A DNA stretch of 64,000 nt from an uncultured Alphaproteobacteria bacterium (GTDB lineage Bacteria; Pseudomonadota; Alphaproteobacteria; RF32; CAG-239), in NCBI GenBank assembly GCA_944392295.1, contig CALXWE010000002.1, positions 1-64,000 on the forward strand, written 5' to 3'. A model generated the notes under the pieces. It was not told the origin of the DNA. It searched no databases and saw only the letters and a program-made list of their open reading frames with translations. Positions 54,377-64,000 of this stretch are shown in pieces. Each line of letters opens with the position of its first letter. Position 1 is the first letter of the stretch. A program made the position numbers and the translations under genes.

Positions 54377-54826
54377 TTATTCAATTATCATTGCTGTAAA
54401 TTCAGCCTCAGATACAACTTGGTCGTCTACTTTGCTTTGACCTTTGAATACAAACACGTTACGACGTTCTCTTACTTTTTCAACGTGCATGCGCAGCTGG
54501 TCTCCGGGCTTTACGGGTTTGCGGAATTTTACGCCATCAATCGACATAAATAAAACACTGCGTTTTTGATCGGCATAATCTTCATGTGACGAAATAACTA
54601 CTGCTCCGGCTGTTTGCGCCATGGCTTCAATCTGCAATACTCCGGGCATTACCGGATTACCGGGGAAATGACCTTGGAAAAATTCTTCATTCATAGTTAC
54701 GTTTTTAATACCGACACCCTTCTCTCCGGGAATTTCTACCTCTAATCTGTCTACCAGCAAAAACGGATAGCGGTGCGGTAACATTTTCATTATATCTTCA
54801 ATACGATAAACTTTTATATCTGACAT
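54377..54826 (-). CDS. fabZ: 3-hydroxyacyl-ACP dehydratase
   Basis: 149 residues from ATG 54826, which follows a GAGGAAG ribosome site; the in-frame ATG at 54871 would add 15 residues with no site. MKMLPHRYPFLLVDRLEVE, HFPGNPVMPG with catalytic His and QIEAMAQ with catalytic Glu define FabZ. It dehydrates hydroxyacyl-ACP in fatty-acid elongation. It follows lpxD by 63 bp in the standard order lpxD-fabZ; lpxA, the usual next gene, is absent here. Confidence 0.94.
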   Translation of the reverse strand: MSDIKVYRIEDIMKMLPHRYPFLLVDRLEVEIPGEKGVGIKNVTMNEEFFQGHFPGNPVMPGVLQIEAMAQTAGAVVISSHEDYADQKRSVLFMSIDGVKFRKPVKPGDQLRMHVEKVRERRNVFVFKGQSKVDDQVVSEAEFTAMIIE

Positions 54827-54889
54827 TTTTTCTTCCTCTTGTTTTAAAAAATCTATCAAAACAAAACACAATTTAAACCGTTTGACAAG

Positions 54890-55903
54890 CTATTTTTTGC
54901 TGTTTCTTTGCAAAAATGCCACTTGTCTCATAAAATCTTTGAACGGAACGGTAGGTGAACCCATCACTACAGCTCCGGGCTCAATATCTCTCATAACTCC
55001 AGATTGAGCTGCAATTTGTGCTCCGCTGCCTACCGTTAAATGATCAGCCAAACCTGCTTGTCCACCGCACACTACATAATCACCTAATGTGCAGCTTCCG
55101 GCTATGCCCGTTTGCGAAACTATCACACAGCCTCTGCCTAACTTATCGTTATGCGCAATTTGTACCAGATTATCAATCCGTGTTCCGTCGCCGATTACGG
55201 TATCATCTAAAGCTCCCCTGTCAATGCAGGCATTAGCTCCAATTTCAACATCGTTACCGATTATAACTCTCCCGATTTGCGGTATGCGGACATGACGACC
55301 TTCTATGGTGTTAAAGCCAAAACCATCACAGCCTAAACGGGCTCCGCTGTAAATAAAGCAGTTATTTCCCATTATACAATACGAAATATATGCCCCTGCT
55401 CCGATACGGCAGTTGTTACCGATTTTACATCCGCGGCACACAACACTTCCGGCCTCTAAACAGCAGTTGTCACCGATTTCAACGTTTTCTTCAACCACAA
55501 CATAATCGCCGATAAAGCAATCTTTACCTATTTTTGCCGAGGGATGAATGCTAGCCTTGGGCGATATGCCGGCTTGCGCCACATACTCTGCATAAAAGGC
55601 TTGATTTAATTTTAAAAATGCTAACTTCGGATTGGGGCAAACCAAAACTACAACACCTTGCGGTATCCAACTTTGTAAGTCTTCATTGGTGATACAAGCT
55701 TTTGCTTTAATATTTACGGCTTTTTCTTTGGCTTTGCGGTCATAGAAAAAGCATATTTCATCACTGCCGGCCTTTTCCATGGTACCAATATCAGATACTT
55801 TTTCATCTAACTTGCTTTTATCTGTAAGCTCAGAGCCGGTTATTTCGGCAACTTGAGCCAGCGTAAACGGACCGTTGTTTTTATAAAAGTTTTTATCTAT
55901 CAT
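54890..55903 (-). CDS. lpxD: UDP-3-O-acylglucosamine N-acyltransferase
   Basis: 337 residues. An N-terminal uridine-binding domain is followed by hexapeptide repeats from about residue 105 ([60 protein letters not shown]). The catalytic His is in [11 protein letters not shown]. It adds the second acyl chain of lipid A, so the organism makes LPS or lipid A. It is 20 bases after bamA. Confidence 0.95.
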   Translation of the reverse strand: MIDKNFYKNNGPFTLAQVAEITGSELTDKSKLDEKVSDIGTMEKAGSDEICFFYDRKAKEKAVNIKAKACITNEDLQSWIPQGVVVLVCPNPKLAFLKLNQAFYAEYVAQAGISPKASIHPSAKIGKDCFIGDYVVVEENVEIGDNCCLEAGSVVCRGCKIGNNCRIGAGAYISYCIMGNNCFIYSGARLGCDGFGFNTIEGRHVRIPQIGRVIIGNDVEIGANACIDRGALDDTVIGDGTRIDNLVQIAHNDKLGRGCVIVSQTGIAGSCTLGDYVVCGGQAGLADHLTVGSGAQIAAQSGVMRDIEPGAVVMGSPTVPFKDFMRQVAFLQRNSKK

Positions 55904-55923
55904 AGTTTGCTCCTTTAATAGTA

Positions 55924-58185
55924 CTATAAGCTTGTTCCGAAGTTGAGGCGGAATACCTCTGTTTCATCATAATCTTCTTTCATTATCGGGAAACCGAAAT
56001 CTATATCAATTTTACCCATCGGTGAAAACCATTCAAAACCAAAACCGACAGAAGCCCTAGGCTTTGATGAATAGTCAACTTTGGCTGTATCTATGCCGTC
56101 AGGCTTACCGATGGCACCGACATCAAAAAACGTACGACCTCTGATGCCTACTTCATCAAGCCCTATCGGGAAAGACATTTCCGCACCACCGTAGGCTACC
56201 CAGTTGCCGCCCAAAGCATCGTCAGTTAATTTATCGCGCGCACCAACTCCGGCAAAGGCAAAGCCTCGCAGCGAATTGCCGCCCAAGTAATAACGTTGTG
56301 ATAAGCGTACATCCTCTCCGCCGTAGCCGACTATGTATCCGCCGTTGGCATAAAACTTAAATGTCCAGTAATCCGAAACCGTGAAAAACTTATAAGCCTT
56401 AACATCAAACCTAAAGTATTTTTCATCTCCGCCGAGACCTGCTATATCGTTACCGAACGATAAATAGTAACCGTCTTTGGTGCGAATTGCACTATCTCTT
56501 TTGTCGTATACCAAGGTTTGACCGATTTCAGAACCCGTACTCTTACCTTCTTCTTCTTTGATGTAATATGATGCGTCATCTTTAACATCCATAATTTCAT
56601 CTTGACGCAAAGTATAACGAACAACTTGATATAAATCATCAGTGTAATTCCAACCAAATCTTATACGTCCGCCCATACTGGAGCTATCATAGGAACTTTC
56701 ATCTTGATAGTCTTCATCTCCGTAGAAAAGGTCAGCTCCGGCACTTAATCTGCGGTCTAAAAAGTACGGTTCGGTAAAGCTCATTGAATAATCCTTGGAA
56801 CGTTGCGATACGCTTCCGTTTACACTTAACTGTTGACCTTTACCTTGAAAGTTATTTTCCGTTACGCCGCCTTGTATCAATGCTCCGTCAACTGTTGAGT
56901 AACCGATACCGATATTAAAATATCCGGTCGATTTTTCTTCTAAATTAACGTCTATATCCGCCTTGTTGGCATCTATCGGCACAGATTGAATATCGACCTT
57001 GCTGAAATAATTTAAATTCTCCAAATTACGTCTTGAATCTTGTATTTTTGAAACATTAAAGGCATCGCCTTCATCTAAGCGAAACTCTCTTCTTATAACC
57101 TCGTCTAAAGTACGCTCGTTACCTGAAATATTAATACGGTTTACGAAAACTCTTTCACCTTCTTTAATGTTGAAAACCACTTCCAGTTCCGATTTTGCCA
57201 TATCTCTTTGTAATTCAGGCTCAACATCTACAAAAACATAGCCTTTTCGACCTAATTCTTCGGTTAATGCCGTTACGGTCTTTTCTACCTCTTTGGCATT
57301 GTACCAGCTGCCCTTCTTAAAGGTTACATATTTATAAAAGTCAACTACCGGCAATTCTTTTATTGCCGAATTTATTTTAATATCGCTTACCTTATAGCGT
57401 GGTCCTTCATCTAAGGTAAAATTCAAAATAAACGACTTTTTATTAGGTGCCAATTCCGCTATCGCCGACACAACATGAAAATCGGCATAACCACGTTGGG
57501 TATAAAACTGGCGCAATAACTCTTTATCGTAATTCATTTTTTCGGCATCATAAGTTTCCGAACTTGAAAAAATTCGGTACCAACGGCTTTCCTTGCTCAT
57601 CAGCACTTCTTGCAAATCGGGGCTGGAATAGTGCTTGTTGCCGAAAAAGTTTATCTTATCGATTTTAGCCTCGGGACCTTCGTCTATTTCAAAAATTAAA
57701 TCCACCCGATTTTCATCGTGCTTGATGATTTTGGGTTCAACTTCAACCGCATAACGTCCGGCTCGCTTATAAACTTCTAAAATACGCTGTACATCTTGTT
57801 GAACTTTAGCTTTGTTGTATAAGCTGTTGGGCGCACTTTGAACTTCGGTTTCTAAAATTTTATCATCAAGTTTTTTATTGCCGTCAAAAGCTCTCTCGCC
57901 GATTAACGGATTTTCTTCAACCGTAATTTGCAATACTCCGTTCTTTAACGTTTGCATTTTAATGTCTGAAAATAAGCCGGTAGCATACAAATTTTTAAAC
58001 GCCGAATCTAAGGTTTCTTGCGAAACAGAACTGCCTTGTTTAATACCTAAATAAGAAAGCAGTGTTTCTTTTTCTACTCGTTGCAGCCCGTTAATATCAA
58101 TAGAGCGAACCGTAAAATCTGCCGCCATAACATTATAACTTAACATGCCGGCAATTAAAAACGTTACTAAAAATATTTTTTTCAT
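55924..58185 (-). CDS. bamA: Outer-membrane assembly factor BamA
   Basis: 753 residues: signal peptide (1-21), five POTRA-like repeats (from [16 protein letters not shown] to about 420) and a 16-strand barrel ending with the C-terminal aromatic-type strand FRLNFGTSL. The conserved VRGF-type loop motif appears as LRGFAFAG in [11 protein letters not shown]. It inserts barrel proteins in the outer membrane. It is 12 bases after rseP. Confidence 0.95.
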   Translation of the reverse strand: MKKIFLVTFLIAGMLSYNVMAADFTVRSIDINGLQRVEKETLLSYLGIKQGSSVSQETLDSAFKNLYATGLFSDIKMQTLKNGVLQITVEENPLIGERAFDGNKKLDDKILETEVQSAPNSLYNKAKVQQDVQRILEVYKRAGRYAVEVEPKIIKHDENRVDLIFEIDEGPEAKIDKINFFGNKHYSSPDLQEVLMSKESRWYRIFSSSETYDAEKMNYDKELLRQFYTQRGYADFHVVSAIAELAPNKKSFILNFTLDEGPRYKVSDIKINSAIKELPVVDFYKYVTFKKGSWYNAKEVEKTVTALTEELGRKGYVFVDVEPELQRDMAKSELEVVFNIKEGERVFVNRINISGNERTLDEVIRREFRLDEGDAFNVSKIQDSRRNLENLNYFSKVDIQSVPIDANKADIDVNLEEKSTGYFNIGIGYSTVDGALIQGGVTENNFQGKGQQLSVNGSVSQRSKDYSMSFTEPYFLDRRLSAGADLFYGDEDYQDESSYDSSSMGGRIRFGWNYTDDLYQVVRYTLRQDEIMDVKDDASYYIKEEEGKSTGSEIGQTLVYDKRDSAIRTKDGYYLSFGNDIAGLGGDEKYFRFDVKAYKFFTVSDYWTFKFYANGGYIVGYGGEDVRLSQRYYLGGNSLRGFAFAGVGARDKLTDDALGGNWVAYGGAEMSFPIGLDEVGIRGRTFFDVGAIGKPDGIDTAKVDYSSKPRASVGFGFEWFSPMGKIDIDFGFPIMKEDYDETEVFRLNFGTSL

Positions 58186-58197
58186 CTGCGTCTTCCT

Positions 58198-59334
58198 TTA
58201 TGTATTAAACCATCTGTTCGTTAAGTGAACAATATCATTCCAGGTGGCAAATATCATTAAAGCCAACAATAATGCCAATCCGAACCTGAATAGATAGTCC
58301 TTAACTTTTTCATTTAGTTCTCGTCCGCTAATTAGTTCTAAGGTATAAAAAACAACATGACCACCGTCTAAAACCGGTATGGGGAATAAGTTTATCAGTC
58401 CTAAATTAACCGATAAAAGCGCCATAAATACTACAAAATCGATAATACTGTGTGATTTTGATATATCCCCGGTCATTTCGGCTATTCTGATTACGCCTCC
58501 GACATCTTCACTGCTGCGTTTGCCGGTTAACATTTGTCCGACACCGCGCAAGGTCATAACCGTAACATCACCCACTTCTTTAAAGCCTAAAAACAAAGCT
58601 CTGGGTAAAGACACTCTTTGATGTGCAACCTCAACATTATTAACCGATTTAATACCCAGCATATACTCTTTTACCGTACTGCCGTCGCTTTGCTTCATTT
58701 CAATCTCGGTTAACGGAAATTTGAAATTTAAAATTTCATCGCCGCGCTTGACGTCTATATCAACATTATGGTCGGCTGCCATACCAACCTCCAATGCAAT
58801 ATCAGCAAACTCTTTGATTTCAACTCCGTTAATTTTTAAAATACGGTCGCCTTTTAATATACCGGCTTGAGCTGCGGCGCCTTCCGGCACGGCTTCACCC
58901 ACCACCGGCGGAAAGGTAAATGTTCCGAGTGTGAAAAACAGCATGGTATATAATAAAACGGCAAACAGATAATTAAATCCGGGACCTGCCAATACAATAG
59001 CTAATTTTTTAGCCGGATGCTGAAACGGAAAGGCTTTTTTCTTTTCTTCTTCACTTAGTTCTTGCGCTCCTCCGTCAGAAGTTGTTGATGAGGCATCGGC
59101 ATCGCCCAAAAACTGGCAATAGCCGCCCAGCGGCACGGCCGATATTTTCCAGCAAGTACCTTTTTTATCGGTTCTGCTCCAAAGTTCTTTACCAAAACCT
59201 ATGGAAAATGCACTTACCTGAACCCCTACCAGACGAGCTATCATAAAATGCCCGAACTCGTGAACAAATACTAATATCCCTAATAAAATTAGAAAAGGAA
59301 CAACATAATAAATGATGTTTAACAACCACTCCAT
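58198..59334 (-). CDS. rseP: Site-2 protease RseP
   Basis: 378 residues. The zinc motif is HEFGHFMIAR near the N-terminus, and the second ligand is in NLFPIPVLDGGH. One PDZ domain (about 130-215, VPEGAAAQAGILKGDRILKI) lies between two membrane segments, with a single copy where E. coli has two. It cleaves anti-sigma factors and leftover signal peptides in the inner membrane. An RseA-like target is not in the window. Positioned between cdsA and bamA. Confidence 0.93.
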   Translation of the reverse strand: MEWLLNIIYYVVPFLILLGILVFVHEFGHFMIARLVGVQVSAFSIGFGKELWSRTDKKGTCWKISAVPLGGYCQFLGDADASSTTSDGGAQELSEEEKKKAFPFQHPAKKLAIVLAGPGFNYLFAVLLYTMLFFTLGTFTFPPVVGEAVPEGAAAQAGILKGDRILKINGVEIKEFADIALEVGMAADHNVDIDVKRGDEILNFKFPLTEIEMKQSDGSTVKEYMLGIKSVNNVEVAHQRVSLPRALFLGFKEVGDVTVMTLRGVGQMLTGKRSSEDVGGVIRIAEMTGDISKSHSIIDFVVFMALLSVNLGLINLFPIPVLDGGHVVFYTLELISGRELNEKVKDYLFRFGLALLLALMIFATWNDIVHLTNRWFNT

Positions 59335-59358
59335 AACTTTATTTTGCCTTTCTTAAAC

Positions 59359-60225
59359 TTAATATTCCAAAGCGTATGCAAATAACCAGTAAACAAACGG
59401 AGCAGCAAAAATCAAACCGTCTATACGGTCAAATACTCCGCCGTGTCCGGGAATTAAATGACTGGAATCTTTAAGTCCCAACTTACGTTTGATTGCCGAT
59501 TCAATTAAATCGCCGATTTGTGATACTCCGGCAATAATACCGCCCAATACGGCAAAAAAGATTTGCGATTTAGCATCTACTTTTACAACATTTAGTAATG
59601 AAAGCAGATAAAAATATATCGTGCTGGCGGCAACCGCAAAAACTATACCTCCGATTAAACCGGACCAAGTTTTGTTAGGGCTGATTTTGGGAGCCAATTT
59701 CGGACCTTTTAAATTACAGCCGACAATATATCCACCGATATCCATCGCCCAAACCATTAACATAAACCATAAAGTCATATAAAAATCGTAAGGATGATAA
59801 ATAAATACGTCGTGGTAAATCCATAACAAAGAACCCATACCGATGGCAATATAAGGTACGCCTAAGGTTAATATGTAACGATGTTCTTCTTTAGCCGATT
59901 TAAACCATACGTATAACGAGGCTAAAATTATAGCCGAAACCAAAGCGGTTGTATCGTAAACAAGCAAAGCCACCGCCAGGGAGATAATGTAGGCTACCAT
60001 ATACGATGAGCTTCCGCGGGAGGATGCCATATTAGCCCATTCCCACGCCAACAGCGAGCCTACAACCAAAGCCAAAACATCTATAAACGGATAGCCAACC
60101 CATAAGGCCCCGATAACAACCGGCAACATTACTAAAGCTGCCAAGGTTCTCTTAGCCAACGAGCCCATCTTTTTTTCTTTAACCTCATTTTCAGGCTTTT
60201 TTGCCGCTTTATCAGGCTTTACCAT
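59359..60225 (-). CDS. cdsA: Phosphatidate cytidylyltransferase
   Basis: 288 residues, about eight membrane helices after a 25-residue charged start (KAAKKPENEVKEKK). The signature is near the C-terminus: KRKLGLKDSSHLIPGHGG followed by VFDRIDGLIFAAP. It makes CDP-diacylglycerol for phospholipids. It overlaps uppS by 14 bases. Confidence 0.93.
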   Translation of the reverse strand: MVKPDKAAKKPENEVKEKKMGSLAKRTLAALVMLPVVIGALWVGYPFIDVLALVVGSLLAWEWANMASSRGSSSYMVAYIISLAVALLVYDTTALVSAIILASLYVWFKSAKEEHRYILTLGVPYIAIGMGSLLWIYHDVFIYHPYDFYMTLWFMLMVWAMDIGGYIVGCNLKGPKLAPKISPNKTWSGLIGGIVFAVAASTIYFYLLSLLNVVKVDAKSQIFFAVLGGIIAGVSQIGDLIESAIKRKLGLKDSSHLIPGHGGVFDRIDGLIFAAPFVYWLFAYALEY

Positions 60226-60916
60226 ATCTTCTCTCCCTTGTTTTATAATTCTCTATTATTGACTTCAATTCTTCTTTGCTAAAATCAGGCCACAAAGTAT
60301 CGGTAAAAAACAATTCCGTATATGCCAGTTGCCACAATAAATAATTGCTCAAGCGTTGTTCGCCGCTGGTACGAATCAGCAAGTCAGGGTCCGGAACATC
60401 TGCCGTATACAACATCTGCGAAAAATTCTTTTCATCAATGCCCTCAACCGTCAATTCACCCTCTTTAACCTTTTGAGCCGCTTCTTTTACGGCATTGATG
60501 ATTTCTTGACGCGAACCATAGCTCAAAGCAATCTGCAATACCAGACTCTGATTTGATATAGTCCTTCTTTCAAGATTTTCCATCTTAGCAACAATATCTG
60601 CAGCTAACATATTTCTTTCACCGATGAAACGAATCCGAACATCGTTTTTTTCAAGTTCTTCAAAATTTTTATCCAAGTATTGACGCAGTAGATTCATTAG
60701 CCCGTCAACTTCTTGTTTGCTTCGTTTCCAGTTTTCGGTTGAAAAAGCATAAACGGTTAAATATTTCACACCGAGCTCTTTTACCGCTTTGGCTGTTTCT
60801 ATGATAACCTCAGCTCCCTTTTGATGCCCGGCATTGCGCGGCAAGCCACGCTTTGCCGCCCAGCGGCCGTTGCCATCCATAATTATGGCTATATGTTGTA
60901 AATTGTTTTCCGTCAC
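60212..60916 (-). CDS. uppS: Undecaprenyl diphosphate synthase
   Basis: 234 residues from a GTG at 60916 (VTENNLQHIAIIMDGNGRWA), chosen over the ATG at 60970, which lies within the frr gene. The catalytic Asp is in IIMDGNGRWA; the other blocks are AFSTENWKRS and LIRTSGEQRLSNYLLWQLAYTE. It makes the C55 carrier for cell-wall synthesis. It starts 11 bases after the frr stop and overlaps cdsA. Confidence 0.93.
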   Translation of the reverse strand: MTENNLQHIAIIMDGNGRWAAKRGLPRNAGHQKGAEVIIETAKAVKELGVKYLTVYAFSTENWKRSKQEVDGLMNLLRQYLDKNFEELEKNDVRIRFIGERNMLAADIVAKMENLERRTISNQSLVLQIALSYGSRQEIINAVKEAAQKVKEGELTVEGIDEKNFSQMLYTADVPDPDLLIRTSGEQRLSNYLLWQLAYTELFFTDTLWPDFSKEELKSIIENYKTRERRYGKA

Positions 60917-60926
60917 CAAAAAAGTC

Positions 60927-61490
60927 CTATACCTGCATAATATCTTTTTCTTTAGCGGCAAACATCTCATCTATTTTTTTAACCGAATCGTCCGTCATTT
61001 TTTGAATTTCATTTTCGAAGCGTTTTTCCTCATCTTCGGAGATTAAATTATCTTTTTTCAACTTTTTAATACCATCCAAAGCATCTCTTCGGATATTACG
61101 AACCGCAACCTTGTTTTGTTCGCTGTATTTACCGGCTACTTTCACAAGCTCCTTACGACGTTCTTCACTCAACGGCGGTATCGGAATACGAATAAGAGTT
61201 CCGTCACTTACCGGATTTAAACCTAAATCGCTCTCACGCAACGCTTTTTCAACGCTTTTAGCCAAGCTCTTATCCCATACACTTACGGATAACGTTCTGG
61301 GATCAGGTACACTTACCGTGCCCACCTGCGAAATCGGCGTTAAACTACCGTACGCTTCAACCATTATGCCGTCCAGCAAGCTGGCATGAGCCCTTCCGGC
61401 ACGCAGACCCCCAAAATCGGCCCGCAACGACTCTAATGTTTTTTCCATTCGAGTTTGTGCATCTTGTTTAATTTCACTAAATTCTGACAT
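60927..61490 (-). CDS. frr: Ribosome recycling factor
   Basis: 187 residues with the RRF blocks LRAGRAHASLLDGIMVEAYG, GSLTPISQVGTVSVPDPR and IRIPIPPLSEERRKELVK, and KDNLISEDEEKRFE near the end. It splits post-termination ribosomes with EF-G. It is 17 bases after pyrH. Confidence 0.96.
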   Translation of the reverse strand: MSEFSEIKQDAQTRMEKTLESLRADFGGLRAGRAHASLLDGIMVEAYGSLTPISQVGTVSVPDPRTLSVSVWDKSLAKSVEKALRESDLGLNPVSDGTLIRIPIPPLSEERRKELVKVAGKYSEQNKVAVRNIRRDALDGIKKLKKDNLISEDEEKRFENEIQKMTDDSVKKIDEMFAAKEKDIMQV

Positions 61491-61507
61491 ACTAACCTCT
61501 TGATTTG

Positions 61508-62218
61508 TTATTTAACTACCGTAAAAAGACCTTTACCACAAACAGCATTAAGTAAAGATCCCTCGTCTTGTTGTTTGAACACAATTATCTTTATTTTGCT
61601 CTCTTTGGCAAGTACTACTGCGGAAATATCCATAATTTTCAGATTTTTCTCAACTACTTCATCATAGCTGACTTCATCAAAACGCTTGGCTTTATCATTA
61701 GAGCGCGGATCGCTGTCGTAAACGCCATCAACCTGAGTGGCCTTAAAAATTGCTTCACAATTCATCTCCGAGGCCCTCAATGCCGCACCGGTATCGGTTG
61801 TAAAATACGGGCATCCCGTTCCTGCGGCAAAAATCAGAACCCGACCTTTTTTAAGGTGTCTTACTGCTTTTTGATAAACATACGGTTCACAAACTTCAGG
61901 TATTTGCAACCCAGACATAACTCGAGTATCTACTCCGAGCTTTAATAAACAATCTTGCAAAAAAAGCGCATTCATAACAGTTGCAAGCATTCCCACTTGG
62001 TCAGCCATACTTCTGTCCATACCTGAAGCGGCCTCTTTGGCACCACGGAAAATATTACCGCCTCCGATTACCAAACACACTTCAACATTTAAATCGTGGA
62101 TTTGCTTTATCTGTTCACAGAGCCTTAAAACCTCTTCACCGCAAATACCGAATGGTTTGTTACCCATTAAGCCTTCGCCGGAAAGTTTTAACAATATGCG
62201 TTTATATTTAGGTTTCAT
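61508..62218 (-). CDS. pyrH: UMP kinase
   Basis: 236 residues: KYKRILLKLSGEGLMG at the start, VIGGGNIFRG, DQVGMLATVMNALFLQDCL, FAAGTGCPYFTTDTGAALRA and the tail SLLNAVCGKGLFTVVK. It makes UDP from UMP in the cytoplasm. It is the first gene of the long minus-strand cluster; no promoter is clear in the 62219-62344 spacer. Confidence 0.96.
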   Translation of the reverse strand: MKPKYKRILLKLSGEGLMGNKPFGICGEEVLRLCEQIKQIHDLNVEVCLVIGGGNIFRGAKEAASGMDRSMADQVGMLATVMNALFLQDCLLKLGVDTRVMSGLQIPEVCEPYVYQKAVRHLKKGRVLIFAAGTGCPYFTTDTGAALRASEMNCEAIFKATQVDGVYDSDPRSNDKAKRFDEVSYDEVVEKNLKIMDISAVVLAKESKIKIIVFKQQDEGSLLNAVCGKGLFTVVK

Positions 62219-62344
62219 TTAACTTGCCCCTTAATAATGTTTACGTGTTTATATTAGCTTATTTAACTCTTTTGTCATCTTATTTTTGCACACGGTTGAT
62301 AATTTGTAATCTTTACGTATTTTTCACCCCGGTTCCTTTTAAAG

Positions 62345-62392
62345 TTGCAAAAAAAAAAAACGGTTTATGATTTCGTTTAAAGTCCTTTAACG
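62345..62392 (+). promoter_or_regulatory. Shared pilin-gene promoter element, copy 2
   Basis: TTGC, A12 and CGGTTTATGATTTCGTTTAAA repeat the element at 14811 without a change; TG becomes GT before CCTTTAAC. TTGCAA (62345-62350) and TATGAT (62366-62371) are 15 bp apart. The surrounding DNA shows no other similarity. Confidence 0.7.
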
Positions 62393-62413
62393 AACAAAAA
62401 TAGGGAGAGTTTT

Positions 62414-63046
62414 ATGAAGTTTTATCAATATGGGCGCTCTATGGTTGAGATGTTAGGAGTATTGGCTATTATCGGCGTACTCTCGGTAGGGGCTATTGCC
62501 GGCTATTCCAAAGCCATGATGAAATATAAGCTCAACAAGCAAACCGAGCAGGTTAACACGCTTATAAGCAATATGATAATCTACAAAAACGACTTTCGCT
62601 ACCAAAACGGTGATAAAACTCAACTGGTTCCCTATTATAAAAAGCTCAATATCATTCCCGAAGAGATGATTAAAGGCGACGGCGATTATATCTATGATGT
62701 TTTTAATACCCGTGTTAACGTAGTCTACAACAACCAAACCCCAAATGCGCCGGGGGCTAAGCCTAATGATTTTACTACCCTTTCCTTTTTATTACCCGAA
62801 AGTTCCGTAAATTCGCAAATATGCTACAATATTGTAACGGCGGCAAAAGAATTTCATCAAGATTTATACCTTATTGAAACCTATGTCGGAGCCTCGGCAT
62901 CGTACACCGGAATGCACTACGGAGACAGCTATTGCAAACAGCAAAACGACCCTTGCATTAAAGATTTATCCGTAACGGATATGGAGCAATTATGCAATGT
63001 CTGCCAAGATAAAATTCAGTGCACATTATCGGTTCTGGTCAAATAA
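62414..63046 (+). CDS. Type IV pilin-like protein (prepilin-type N-terminus), copy 2
   Basis: 210 residues. The leader ends in Gly (FYQYG), then RSMVEML with Glu5 and GVLAIIGVLSVGAIAG. Residues 8-45 nearly match the protein at 14882, but the globular part is different and carries late Cys (DSYCKQQNDPCIKDLS, CNVCQDKIQCTLS) likely in disulfides. Probably a minor pilin or pseudopilin. It is followed by plsY, separated by 111 bp with nothing obvious in between. Confidence 0.75.
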   Translation: MKFYQYGRSMVEMLGVLAIIGVLSVGAIAGYSKAMMKYKLNKQTEQVNTLISNMIIYKNDFRYQNGDKTQLVPYYKKLNIIPEEMIKGDGDYIYDVFNTRVNVVYNNQTPNAPGAKPNDFTTLSFLLPESSVNSQICYNIVTAAKEFHQDLYLIETYVGASASYTGMHYGDSYCKQQNDPCIKDLSVTDMEQLCNVCQDKIQCTLSVLVK

Positions 63047-63157
63047 TAATATAAAGAACCTTTGCATACGCCAACAACTTTTATAAAAAGATTGAAATTA
63101 CGAAAAGTTTGTGCTTATAGTACCCTATCCGTAAAAAACTATATAAGGGGATGTGTT

Positions 63158-63808
63158 ATGAACTTTACTTTAATTTTTGTTGCGTGTGCTTTGGGCGGCT
63201 ACCTGCTGGGCTCCATTCCTTTCGGTTTGGTCTTAACCCGTTTGGCCGGATACGGCGATATTCGTAAAATCGGATCAGGCAATATCGGAGCTACAAACGT
63301 TTTACGCACCGGCAATAAAACTTTGGCGCTGCTTACCGTTATTTTAGATGCCTTTAAAGCCGGTATTGCCGCTTATATTGCCATTAAGCTCGTCCCCAAT
63401 GAACTGTGCTTTATGTTCGGTTGGCCCGCAACCACTTCTCTCATCGGCGGTATGATTGCCGGTTTGTCCGGTGTTATCGGGCATATGTTTCCCGTATGGC
63501 TCAAATTTAAAGGCGGCAAAGGCGTTTCTTCTGCTTTCGGCTTTTTACTTATAACCTACTGGCCTTTGGCTCTTATTGCTTTGGCTGTTTGGCTTGTTAT
63601 GGCTTTTACTTTCCGTTATTCTTCCTTATCTGCTTTAACTGCCGCAGTTTCTTTGCCGTTTGTTGCCTTTTTTATGCTGCCGCAGGTCTATACTTTCTTT
63701 TATGCTATTATGGCCGTGCTCGTTATCTTAAAACATCATGCCAATATCAGACGCTTGCTTAAAGGCGAAGAAAGCAAAATATCGTTTAAAAAAACTGCTA
63801 AAAAGTAA
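63158..63808 (+). CDS. plsY: Glycerol-3-phosphate acyltransferase PlsY
   Basis: 216 residues from ATG 63158, which has AGGGG seven bases upstream; an in-frame TTG at 63062 is unlikely. Helices contain the PlsY motifs GSIPFGLVLTRLAG, GSGNIGATNVLRTGNK and KFKGGKGVSSAFG. It makes lysophosphatidate from acyl-phosphate, the first step to phospholipids in the membrane. Adjacent dprA is a common alphaproteobacterial pairing. Confidence 0.93.
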   Translation: MNFTLIFVACALGGYLLGSIPFGLVLTRLAGYGDIRKIGSGNIGATNVLRTGNKTLALLTVILDAFKAGIAAYIAIKLVPNELCFMFGWPATTSLIGGMIAGLSGVIGHMFPVWLKFKGGKGVSSAFGFLLITYWPLALIALAVWLVMAFTFRYSSLSALTAAVSLPFVAFFMLPQVYTFFYAIMAVLVILKHHANIRRLLKGEESKISFKKTAKK

Positions 63809-63814
63809 AATATC

Positions 63815-64000
63815 GTGCAACAAAAAGAACTGATTGAATGGATACAACTTATTAATACCGATGGTGTGGGACCGGTCGGATTTTATAGGTTGCTTGATAA
63901 ATTCGGTTCAGCCCACGGGGCTTTGCAAAACTTAAAAGCTAAACAAAATATATTTTCTTATCAAGACGCCGAGTATGAACTTGAAAAAGCTCATAGTCAA
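63815..64000 (+). CDS. dprA: DNA processing protein DprA, 5' part only
   Basis: The first 62 residues read MQQKELIEWIQLINTDGVGP and VGFYRLLDKFGSAHGAL, matching the N-terminal helix-hairpin-helix-like domain of DprA. The start is a GTG at 63815, six bases after the plsY stop. The Rossmann-like domain that binds single-stranded DNA lies beyond the right edge. DprA loads RecA in natural transformation. Confidence 0.75.
   Translation, partial: MQQKELIEWIQLINTDGVGPVGFYRLLDKFGSAHGALQNLKAKQNIFSYQDAEYELEKAHSQ

Overview
The window looks like a chromosomal segment of a low-GC, host- or gut-associated alphaproteobacterium. Reasons: a Gram-negative envelope cluster (pyrH-frr-uppS-cdsA-rseP-bamA-lpxD-fabZ), the mutM-rpsT-dnaA neighbourhood, an alphaproteobacterial J-domain protein with an N-terminal Cys-rich region, a ParE with the alphaproteobacterial N-terminus, plsY followed by dprA, and pilin-like proteins with an RSMVEMLG start. 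This taxonomic placement is inferred from gene content only. Most genes are intact and closely packed, and most transcription units end in clear hairpin-plus-T terminators.

Layout. 1-14000: an envelope-machine cluster. It holds a Gly/Ala-rich protein whose start lies off the left edge, four VirB6/TrbL-like membrane proteins (one apparently split into two genes, one fused to an intact M23 peptidase), a double-HTH regulator with an S24-like C-terminus, a large acidic protein with DDWEWEYV repeats, a small soluble protein, a lipoprotein secretin and a bitopic membrane protein. 14000-28000: housekeeping genes (pilin-like protein, xerC-type recombinase, rpmG, S41 protease, xth, SPOR protein, nagZ, tatA, parE, exonuclease, rpsB-tsf) and small membrane proteins. 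27900-28650: tRNA-Ala(GGC) followed by a 262-263 bp tandem repeat built on the tRNA 3' end. 28700-41000: an Mla-type lipid transport operon, a DMT-like permease, alr, recG and mfd. Between recG and mfd is a 1.35-kb accessory patch with two related structured RNA candidates, palindromes, 10-bp iterons and a frameshifted gene. 40900-44600: two unknown proteins (one with an HExxH site), a J-domain gene and a fragment of a second J-domain gene. 44700-50750: mutM, a periplasmic protein, rpsT, dnaA, dnaN, recF. 50750-54220: an operon of three paralogous nucleotidyltransferase-fold proteins behind a secreted Cys-rich repeat protein. 54370-62220: the fabZ-to-pyrH envelope/lipid cluster on the minus strand. 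62340-64000: a second pilin-like gene, plsY and the start of dprA.

How it works together. The first 14 kb probably specifies an envelope-spanning apparatus combining type IV secretion parts (VirB6-like channels, a cell-wall hydrolase) with a type IVb-pilus-like secretin. The two pilin-like genes lie 47 kb apart but share a nearly identical 48-bp promoter region, so they are probably co-regulated.

The strongest candidates for something undescribed are the paired structured RNAs between recG and mfd, the triple nucleotidyltransferase operon, the VirB6/secretin hybrid cluster and the tRNA-tail repeat. I could run no homology search or RNA folding, so all names rest on motifs read by eye.
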